Assembly (NCBI GenBank): GCA_951394405.1
Contig: OX596337.1
Coordinates: 3,596,001-3,660,000 of the forward strand
Source: Coprinellus micaceus
Taxonomy: Eukaryota; Basidiomycota; Agaricomycetes; Agaricales; Psathyrellaceae
Direction of reading: 5' to 3'
DNA: 64,000 bases
In this document: positions 56,001 to 64,000 of the stretch, piece by piece
Layout of the letters: every line of letters starts with the position of its first letter
Numbering within the stretch: the stretch's first letter is position 1
Program-made: the position numbers and the translations under genes
Notes under the pieces: generated by a model
Seen by the model: only the letters and a program-made list of their open reading frames with translations
What the model was told of the DNA's origin: nothing
The model's database searches: none

Positions 56001-57270
56001 TAGGCGGGCCCTCGGTGGTGGAACTCGCGAGAGGCGGGGGAGGGACGAAGACAGGGGCTGGAGCTGGGGATTCCCTCTCCTCGAATGAAGGTATTGAAAA
56101 TGGTGGTATGACTGGGAGTGCATGAAATTCAGGGAACGTTTCGCGGGTTGCGGTGGGTAGTTCGGTTTCTTCCCTCCCCATAACTGGGGGGACCTGCGGC
56201 ATGGGAGGAGTTGGCGAAAGCTTGCCCTCAGGCTGAGGAGTTCCAGTGGTCGCCGCTGTCATTTCTTGTTGCTTCGAGAGCCGGTCCTTGTTTGCGAAGT
56301 CGGCGGGGGAGGATACAACCTCGTCTTCATCCTCCTCTAGGATATATGGGTGCGCTCTCTGGAAGCTTGAGGAGGTATAGTCATGTCTATCGTCTCCCGG
56401 CAGGTCCCCTTCATCGTCACTATCGTCGCTAAGCTCGACATCAATTGGAGGTGCGGTTGAACGACGCTCGCCGGCACCATTCCCCATCAGCTCCTCCAAC
56501 CTCTCCGCTTCCTCAACGGCCTTCCTCGCCTTCTCAGCTAGCTTCCGCCGGGCACCCTTGTGCCAGTCCTGTCCGTCAGTCTCGTCTTGGGTATCGATAT
56601 CGCTGAGGTCGAAGTCGCTTTCGGTGCCACCGTCGCGTGTACTTGCAAAGCTGAAGCTGCGACCACCGTCGCCATCAATGCGGTTTCGCCCCAGTTGTTC
56701 AATGGCCTTCTGGACGTCTGTCAAGGTCGCCTTCATCATCTCCCCGTCACCCGGTTCTCCGAGAGACATGTCATGTGTTGGCGACTCAATCTCGGTGTCG
56801 TGGCCGTTCAAAAAGGTCGCTGGGGGTAGTTTTGGGACTGGTGAGGCAATGTTGGGCATGATGGGTGATTCATTCTCTGACTCTTCGGTGAGGGTTTGGA
56901 GTCCTGGCTTTCCTGGGTGGCCGTTTTCACTGTTCGAAGTCGATGCGGTTGCGGCTTCCTGAGGGGGTGCCGGGGTTGTATAGCTCTGGGGGAACAGGCC
57001 CACTTTGCCTGCGAGGTTGCGCCCCTGGTGAATGAAATACATCAGTCCAACCCCTCGGGGATATGGGGCGGCGCAATGACGAGGCAAGAGCATATCGCTC
57101 AATGACCTTCTCAACGCCACCCTCCCATGAAAAGTATAACTTACCTGCCACCAGCCATCTCCGTACAAGTCGTCCCTCTCAACAACCTCTATTCTCTCTC
57201 CAGCGTGAAACGAAACCTCGTCTTCGTGTTCTGGGAGGAAATCGTGAAGTGCGTAGACGTAGTCAGGCAT
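53046..57270 (-). CDS. BOI-type polarity scaffold (SH3-SAM-PH, CH-like C-terminus)
   Basis: Nine exons, complement(53046..53456, 53507..53835, 53884..54079, 54131..54635, 54682..54995, 55047..55145, 55218..55663, 55716..57024, 57145..57270), 1,244 residues. The SH3 domain covers residues 1-60 ('YALHDFLPEHEDEVSF', 'GDGWWQGRNLAGKVGLFP'). A long disordered Pro/Ser-rich stretch leads to a SAM domain near 450-515 ('DWSVEEVIEWLKSKGFDEDV', 'GDVLLELDVNVLKTEIGI'). The PH domain is near 880-1000 ('YTGWMRKKAVRYNTWKPRYF', 'HYFSSEEKTVIREWMKAI'). The last 130 residues look like a helical CH-type module ('LIDWANSHLPDHLQVKDTIG'). SH3-SAM-PH proteins such as yeast Boi1/Boi2 and fission yeast Pob1 link Cdc42, formin and exocyst at growth sites. 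The last intron uses an ACC|GTAGGT donor, chosen to hold the frame. Confidence 0.88.
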
Positions 57271-57942
57271 TTCTCCTCGCCTTCTCCCTCAGTCGCAACG
57301 AAATGGTTCGAAGTCTTCCGTAAGCTGGCAGGACCCTGGGTAGATCGAATTGGCGCCTATGCAGACGGATGTCGAAATGACCCGAAGCTCCCTGTACTAT
57401 AGTGCAATACCGACCCGCCGATGAGAAGATAGTCGCTGACGTTCCAATAAAGCTTCGGTTCTCGTCGTCGGCGTCGTTGAGCCTGCGAAAGAGAACCCTG
57501 GTCGAAGCTGCTGTTGATGCAAGTTCGAGGATGGCCTGGAACGCTTGATTGCTGGGTATTGAACCGCTGTTATCCCGACGATATGCGGTAGGTGCTCCTC
57601 GTCGTGGAGATCGTCAGGGTCGTTAGAGGGGGCGGGGTGGATGCGGTGAGGATGATGGGGAAGGACAAGGTGTTCAAACGATTTGTGATAAAGCGGCCGT
57701 CCTATTCATTCCACGTGTAGTCATGACCTGATCTTGTATTTTATTTCTCCCCATTTTCTCCATCGCACTACGCCTTGCCTTTGCTGCTGCCCATCGAGTC
57801 CAGCGTAATCTAAACCCAAATCTTGCAGGAATGGGACTGTGGCAAGCGAAGCTTTTGACAGGGTCCAGCCAACTCGTGCCTTTTGAACACCACGCGCCGC
57901 GTATGAATGCTGTCATAGGCCTCCTCCTTCCCTGAAGCCACC
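57271..57942. promoter_or_regulatory. Divergent promoter region of the BOI-like and DUF4470-MYND genes
   Basis: 672 bp between two divergent starts with no gene in it. A CCAAT motif lies at about 57444. No clear TATA box was found for either side. Confidence 0.35.
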
Positions 57943-60900
57943 ATGTCGCACACCGTCGTTTGGCGGCCCAAGACCTTTTTCTATCCCATTGGAAACACTC
58001 CAGCCACCTCTCTGACCGAATATCTGTCCCTCGATGCAGATGCTTCAATTTTAGCGTTAGGTTGTGGCGACCCAAGAAGCGTGTTCTATACTATTCACGC
58101 GAACTCGAAGCTCTGTAAGTGGTTCCCTCGCTGCGGAAGTTCCCAATACTGACTAGCCTGCCTATTAGCCTTTGACAGAGCCCTCGACTTTACCTTTTGT
58201 GATACGGAACCGGCGGTCCTTGGTGAGTCTTGCCCACCCATCAGCGTGAACCGTGCCGCTGAGCATTTTTAGCCCGCAACGTACTCATCTTCACCCTCAT
58301 CCACGATAAATGTGACGAGAAAACTATTGAACATACGTGGAAGATTTGGTTCGACGTCTTCATCGAAAAAAGTTCCTTTGATATCGTTGTCGACCAGTGC
58401 ACGAAACTGGTGGACCTTTCAAGCGACCTCGACCAGTGGAACTCGAGTCCCTATGGCACACTCATCAAGTTCTGCACCCTGGACACGATGACCCAACTTC
58501 GACGATACTGGGAACTCTACACCTTCAAAGGCCAGGACGCACCCAAGTTGAAGCCCACCGTGCTCAGAGACATGAAGCAGATGAACACTAGCAAGATCGG
58601 CAAAGGCCTCGTTCTCACCTCCGCGCGCTCGGCGGGAGTGATGGTCATGGACATGGTGAAACTCTCGCACGTCCACTTCAAATCTTACTGGGAGACTGGA
58701 GTGACTGGCGGCGATCCTGCTGAAGCGAGGAGGTCGACCCACATCAATCCAGCCCTCCTGTATTCCTCCAGTGGTGACAGCTTCAACCTTCACTATGGCA
58801 CCGACCCCATGGCATGCTTCCACCTCGCCCCCGCTTTCTTACCTATGCAGGGGGACGGGAACGTGCCCGCTCAGCGTGTGGCCGATTTGATGCCCGGTGT
58901 GAAAGCCCAATTCTCGCAGTGGTGCCGAAGCTTCCACTCCCGAACGAACTCGGGAGTAAGCAAGACCCAGTTGCGGTTCTTCGTGGGTGACGGACTGGCC
59001 CTCTGCAAGGCACTGCGGTACACAGCCGGAACGGGCGAGACGCAAACCCCCGAGTACGCCGACCCTTGGCGCGCAACGACCATCGCGTTTACAGACGACT
59101 ATCGCGAAGGCTCTGCACACCGAGCCCCACTTTCGTTCAATGTCATCGACACGTCGAATCTCTCAGACCATCTTGGGCCTCTCAACATCCTCATCGCGAC
59201 AGCCCCTCTTCTCAAAAGGGACCCCACCGCGGCGCTGTTCGCCCATTCACTCGTCAGCACAAAGGGGGATGACGGGAAGAAAATAGAGCACGTTTCAGCG
59301 TTGCAGAAGATTGGCGTCGACCTCCCTATTCTCTCCCTGGTCTTTGGGATCGTCCCCGAACGAGTTTCATCGGAGTTCACGTCCCAGTCTATCGCCCAGG
59401 AGATGATCATGTCCGGAATCAACGACTCCTACCAGCTCTTCGAATTCAACATTTGGCGCGTTTCGGCACGTCAAGGTCCCGGCAAGGCCTACACCTTCTC
59501 CTCTGACCCAACGCAACTCGGCGACGCCATCTTCGCGTCCTACCTCAAACTTTACTCGGATGAAGGCTTCGCTGGGATATACAAGGGCTCAACGGCCGTT
59601 CTCAAACACTACACTCGCGACACCTTCGCGTCGTTCCTATCCTTTGTCAAGGACGCCTTCTCCGGGGATTGGGATGCTGTAACGGATCGTCTCATCACGA
59701 AGATCGAGGCGGACACGACGCTCTTCGTTGGCAATAACGGCTACCAGGACCTGTGTCGGGCACTGCACATGGAAGGCATTATGGAAATCATGCCCAGTCC
59801 ACAACGATTCCCCCCGGCGAGCCACGAATATATCTACCACGGGTGGAACGGTATCCCAAGAGCTGTATGCGTCGTCATGACTGTTCCGCGCTCGAAGATC
59901 CAGCCTCTGGCTGAGGATGGGCACAACTTGGCTCTGTTGCATTGTCAGACCACGGGGCCCGGCGGGAATAGCATGTTTTGGAACGTTCAAACCTCCTTTG
60001 GCCGCCTCGAAGAAGTCAATCCAGGTCCCGACAGGAAACTTATTATCCACGAGGACAAGGAAGGGTGGGCTGGAACAAGCGATCTCATCGTCCACTTCAT
60101 CGCTCCTGGTTGGAATTTCGTGCAATGGGGAGCCAGCAAGTTCAAGCTCGCGCTCCATATGTGGGGCCCCCACGCGGTCAAGGTGTTCAGGGCAAAGCTT
60201 GGTGTCGAGATGTGCATCTTCCGTACGACCCTGTCTGACTCACAGCGTACGTTTATCTTGAAGGATCGTCCCCGAATCTCTTCGGAGTCGGCGTCGAGTC
60301 CTCAGAGCCTCATCTTTACCCCGAAACCGCCCACGCTTCCAGGTGTCCTCGAGCGCCAGTCGGTCACCCTGAAGTTTAAGGGGACGGAGCCTGTAGCTTT
60401 CATCGCGCGGTGTCCCGTCATTGAGGAGGCGGCAAAGGCGACGTTGGCCGACAAAGCTACTCAAGTCGAGGCTAAACCTGCCTCTATTTCCTCGGTTCGA
60501 GTATCGTTCCAAGATTTCGAGTCGATAGTCAACTTCCCGTACCCTGTGGATCCCGGCTCTTTGGTCGTGCGTATCGCTCGGAAGTCATCCTACATAGAGG
60601 TGAGCCGCTCTATGCCATTACATCGACGACCTTGAGTCAACCATGCTGACACCTTTCGGTTTAGGTGGAAGGCCGTGTCGCACACACCGTTAAGATCCCC
60701 GTCGAACTCGATCCATTCCCCGTCGCCCTCACCAACACCGGTCCAGCTCAGCTCAGCATGCACCACATCGCCCTCGACACACTTCCCGCCCTTCGCAGTC
60801 CCGTCCCCCCTCGGAGCGACCCGGGCTGGCTCGAGCGCCATCTCCAATTCTGCTTGACCGAAGAAAACCGTTTGCTCGTTCCCGGTCTGCCAAACCCACC

Positions 60901-61660
60901 CATGTGGGACCTCAAGGAAAGCATCCACCACACCTTCACCCACGTACTGAAGACGAACAAAGGCAAGCCGACCGTCTTCCAGCTGAGCGACTCCGGGGAG
61001 CTGGGAGTCCACACGATCATCTTTGTTAGTGCGCTGAGGATCGACCTCACCGCGCACACGGTCGTTGCAGACACATGCGTGATGCCGCTGACCGTAGACT
61101 TGATCATGCATGGGTCGTTCCAGCAGGATCTTATGACCATGAACGAGAGCGTGGTGTCGTTAAAGACGACAACGACCGACGGGGAGATACCACTGTGGAA
61201 AGCGTTCTTGCCGACGGCTGTGGAGCGGTGCAGGACGTGGAAGCACAAGGAAGGGGACAAGTGCGAATACGTTAAGGAGGGGAGGGTCCCTCTCACTTTG
61301 GAGATCGCGAAGGACCCTTTGTGCGGGTGTGGGCGGGGAAAGGACCTGGGTGGGTTCGAAAGCGTGAAGCAGTGGGCTGCGTTCAAGCCGTATGTCACGA
61401 GAGCTGCAATTAGCCTCCCGTTTTCCACCTCGTTGCTCGGGGGCATCGCGTCTGAGATCCGTAGCATGGGGAAGGGAGACCGCCCCGCAGCTAGGAGTTT
61501 GGGAAGCGGGTCTTCAGTCGCCCGCGGGGATGGGTGCGCGGCGTGTGGGCAACCTGGTAAACCCAAGTTGTTGTTCTGCGCAAGGTGCAAGGTTGTTAGG
61601 TATTGCTCGCCGGCCTGCCAGAAAGCGGATTGGAAGAGGCATAAGCCATCTTGCTCATAA
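57943..61660 (+). CDS. DUF4470 and MYND zinc-finger protein
   Basis: Four exons, 57943..58114, 58169..58222, 58273..60599 and 60665..61660, 1,182 residues. The N-terminus contains the DUF4470 pattern ('SILALGCGDPRSVFYTIHA', then 'DRALDFTFCDTEPAVLARN') found in many Agaricomycete proteins. A large middle part of no known fold follows. The C-terminus has a MYND finger of about 40 residues with Cys pairs in 'CAACGQPGKPKLLFCARC' and 'CSPACQKADWKRHKPSC'. MYND fingers usually bind proline-rich peptides, often in transcriptional or signalling complexes. Exon joins restore 'AVLARNVLIFTL' and 'SYIEVEGRVAHTVK'. No catalytic motif is seen, and the molecular role is unknown. Confidence 0.87.
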
Positions 61661-62012
61661 TCGGAATGGGAATCTTAGTATGATCTGTTTGTATGCTTTA
61701 TATTTACGAGCTAATGTAGACGGAGTGGTGGCATGAGAAGATTCTTCATCAGGAGAAGAGCTATCCAGCAAATAAGCGCCCACTGGCATCCTCGAGGCAT
61801 GTTTGTCACAGCGGAGTTCGAACGGTGCCAAACACCACCGTGACCAGATGTCAAACAGGAAAATGAGCTTCTTTCCTTCACTATCACTACCACCAGCCTT
61901 TGGTCATATCTCATCAGCGATCGTACATTGCACGTAGCTCGAACGCGTCTCAAGGTGCAACTTAGTCCACACCCACAGGCTCACCGAACTAACTTCCCTT
62001 TGGCTTTCAGGA
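61661..62012. other. Intergenic before F-box 9
   Basis: It holds the 3' flank of the MYND gene and the promoter of the next gene, with one TAAGCGCCC at 61773. Confidence 0.4.
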
Positions 62013-63710
62013 ATGGACTGTGGGATGTTGAAGGACAACAAACCCATGCCCTACGTCTTCTCGAGAGAGACCCAAACGATCATCGACGCGTCTCAGGATG
62101 CGATAGATACTTCGGTGATCCACAGCAAGGTCACGCAGCGGATCGAACAACTGGAGAGTGAGATTCAAGCTCTCAAGGGCTGCCACAACGCAACCACGAT
62201 CACTTGTCGCCTTCCCATCGAAATCCTTTCCAACATCTTCCTTTTCCTCCCAGAATTCAAAATTCCATGGAATCTCTCGTATTCGTGGGTGCAGGCAACG
62301 CATGTGTGCCGGCACTGGCGTTCGATTGCCACCAATTGCGCAAGCCTCTGGACAACCCTGGACTTCAGCCGGGCCCACCCATTCTTAGAGCTCCTGCTTG
62401 AGAGATCCAAACAAGCACCACTCTCCGTCATCTACGAGCAGGAACACAATACCCCCGATCCGTCGCCGCTTTTGACTCGTGCTCTCTCGAGGGTGGATCG
62501 CGTCCGGTCCCTGAATCTGATTGTTCGGTACAAATCCTCAATCTCTTCTATCGCTGATAGTCTCTCTCAGTGGACCGGAAGCGCTGCCGCCCTTGAGAAA
62601 CTAGAGCTGCAATGGCGACACACCGAACGCCTTCTGCCGACCAACTTCCTACGAGGTGGGGTGCCCAAGCTTTGCCACCTCCGGCTGCTGGGATGCGATC
62701 TTCATAGATGGGATACCCTTCCATTTGGTCCCTCGATCACAGTCTTACACCTCTCGAACGATATCGAAACCCAAAATCGCCCTTCTCCAGCGGAATTCTT
62801 CAAGTCCTTCAGCCAAATGCCTTGTCTCCGTATGCTTAATCTTTCGCATTTCCTCCCCAGCATAGAGACCTCCCCCCCAACGGCCATTGCATCGCCTTTC
62901 ATCTTTTTGTCCTTGCAGATCCTCACGGTCGAAGACTCGCCCAGTTACATCAATCACTTTCTCCAGTTGTCACAGTCACAAGCCGTCCACTCACTGAATA
63001 TCGCGCTCACGGAAACTTCGCAAAGAATGTCTGAATCTAGTATTCCGGAATTGTTCGACAAGATCGTCCTGTTTTTGGGTCAACTCAAACGAGGAGTGAA
63101 ACCACATCTCCGTGAGCTCCTTGCTGCCGACTTCAGTTTGGTGATGGAATTCGACACCCTCACTCCCGATCGCCCTTCGGCTAAGCCCGCGAACTCCATT
63201 AAGCTATCGCTATCGATAGGCGACGATGAATACCTCATAAATTCCCTTCTCGGCATCCTCGACGAGCACTTCGACTTGCAGAATTTGACTCGCTTGAAGA
63301 CAGAGACCGAAGCTGATTCTCTCGGGCTGTGGGATATAGGTTCTTGGCGGTTTTTTGGGAGACTTCCTAGCCTGGAGAGTCTTTCCTTCCAGGGTGCGGA
63401 GCTTGGGATGGTAGATTTTCTCAGAGTCCTGCAGGAAAGCATCGACTCTCAAGTTGACGCCCCGTCAACGCCGTTCCCCCGACTTTCCACCATCATACTC
63501 TCTTCCATGTGGTTTGAGAAAAGGCAAACGGAGATAGATTTTGATGACTTCTTCTCCGCACTTTTATCGATTCTAAAATATCGTAGCTTTTCACCTTCCC
63601 CTATCTCCGAGCTACAGATTGGGATGTGCGAACAGCTGAAGAAGACGCACATCACAACTCTACGGACTCGCTGCCCGGGGACGAAGATCGTATGGGATGA
63701 GGACACATAA
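62013..63710 (+). CDS. F-box protein 9 (subfamily C), intact
   Basis: Intronless, 565 residues. The N-terminus has 'SRETQTIIDASQDAIDTS' and a coiled coil ('VTQRIEQLESEIQALKGCHN'), then the F-box ('CRLPIEILSNIFLFLPEFK', 'ATHVCRHWRSIATNCASLW') and a leucine-rich C-terminus ending 'ITTLRTRCPGTKIVW'. It groups with the gene at 35881 although the two are 24 kb apart in opposite orientation and separated by eight unrelated genes, so dispersal followed or replaced simple tandem duplication. No break is seen. Confidence 0.87.
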   Translation: MDCGMLKDNKPMPYVFSRETQTIIDASQDAIDTSVIHSKVTQRIEQLESEIQALKGCHNATTITCRLPIEILSNIFLFLPEFKIPWNLSYSWVQATHVCRHWRSIATNCASLWTTLDFSRAHPFLELLLERSKQAPLSVIYEQEHNTPDPSPLLTRALSRVDRVRSLNLIVRYKSSISSIADSLSQWTGSAAALEKLELQWRHTERLLPTNFLRGGVPKLCHLRLLGCDLHRWDTLPFGPSITVLHLSNDIETQNRPSPAEFFKSFSQMPCLRMLNLSHFLPSIETSPPTAIASPFIFLSLQILTVEDSPSYINHFLQLSQSQAVHSLNIALTETSQRMSESSIPELFDKIVLFLGQLKRGVKPHLRELLAADFSLVMEFDTLTPDRPSAKPANSIKLSLSIGDDEYLINSLLGILDEHFDLQNLTRLKTETEADSLGLWDIGSWRFFGRLPSLESLSFQGAELGMVDFLRVLQESIDSQVDAPSTPFPRLSTIILSSMWFEKRQTEIDFDDFFSALLSILKYRSFSPSPISELQIGMCEQLKKTHITTLRTRCPGTKIVWDEDT

Positions 63711-64000
63711 GCAGGACGGCGTCATGGACTAGAATATTCTCCGTATATTCACCAGACAGCTTCTTGTCGTAGCTTTGGTTTTTATATCGATACGTTTTGC
63801 CAGGACTTGCTGAAATATGACGTGCCCGGTGTCGGACGTTCTGAGGAAGTGCATGCTGGCCTAAGTTGACACGGTCGCACCTGGAAACAAAGCAATCGCC
63901 TTTCATCGGGTTGTAGTAGGTTCCTTCGACACCATCCTAATACCCTCTTTGTGTATTTATTCGCCCTTTTGGCCCAAAGTTTGCACGTACAAGATAAGCG
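63711..64000. other. 3' flank of F-box 9 to window edge
   Basis: No gene or repeat is evident in the last 290 bp. Confidence 0.4.

Overview
The window looks like nuclear DNA of a filamentous basidiomycete, probably an Agaricomycete. Genes are dense and on both strands. Most housekeeping genes are split by many introns of about 45-70 nt with GT...AG ends. There is a dispersed family of intronless F-box genes, a chromodomain-bearing Ty3/gypsy element, and families typical of that group: a DUF4470-MYND protein, a TMEM135-like protein and a multi-pass 'HFLQMGG' membrane protein. No rRNA, tRNA or CRISPR signal was found. Exon joins below were placed by hand from splice signals, phase and family alignment.

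Layout. 1-310 is the 5' end of an OFD1/TPA1-like gene running off the left edge. About 4.7 kb without a convincing gene follows. 5005-11420 holds three tandem F-box genes (subfamily A), the second broken by one in-frame TAG. A NOP13-like nucleolar protein and a tail-anchored coiled-coil protein follow (11595-16877). From 17603 to 37623 lie five more F-box genes (subfamilies B and C), together with three different mobile insertions. The right half is mostly single-copy genes: TMEM135-like, multi-pass membrane protein, P5C dehydrogenase, BTB protein, cyclophilin-RRM (PPIL4-like), an Arb1-like protein with GW repeats, a BOI-type SH3-SAM-PH scaffold and a DUF4470-MYND protein. A ninth F-box gene (62013-63710) lies near the right edge.

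The most striking locus is the minus-strand F-box gene spanning 20295-28740. It is cut by two independent insertions. One is a 5,468-bp chromovirus with identical 234-bp LTRs and an AAAGT target duplication. The other is a 1,219-bp TA-flanked element that carries a small spliced coding segment of unknown origin. Without both insertions the coding sequence is exactly 584 codons, against 586 for its nearest neighbour paralogue. A third element, 2,262 bp with identical 333-bp terminal inverted repeats and an 8-bp duplication (CACCTCAA), sits about 200 bp upstream of its ATG.

Functionally the window mixes a fast-evolving F-box repertoire (candidate SCF substrate receptors) with conserved genes for proline catabolism, ribosome biogenesis, polarity, mRNA-linked prolyl isomerisation and possibly small-RNA silencing. 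Nothing suggests that these neighbours act as one pathway. The coherent story is gene-family expansion and decay driven by transposition.
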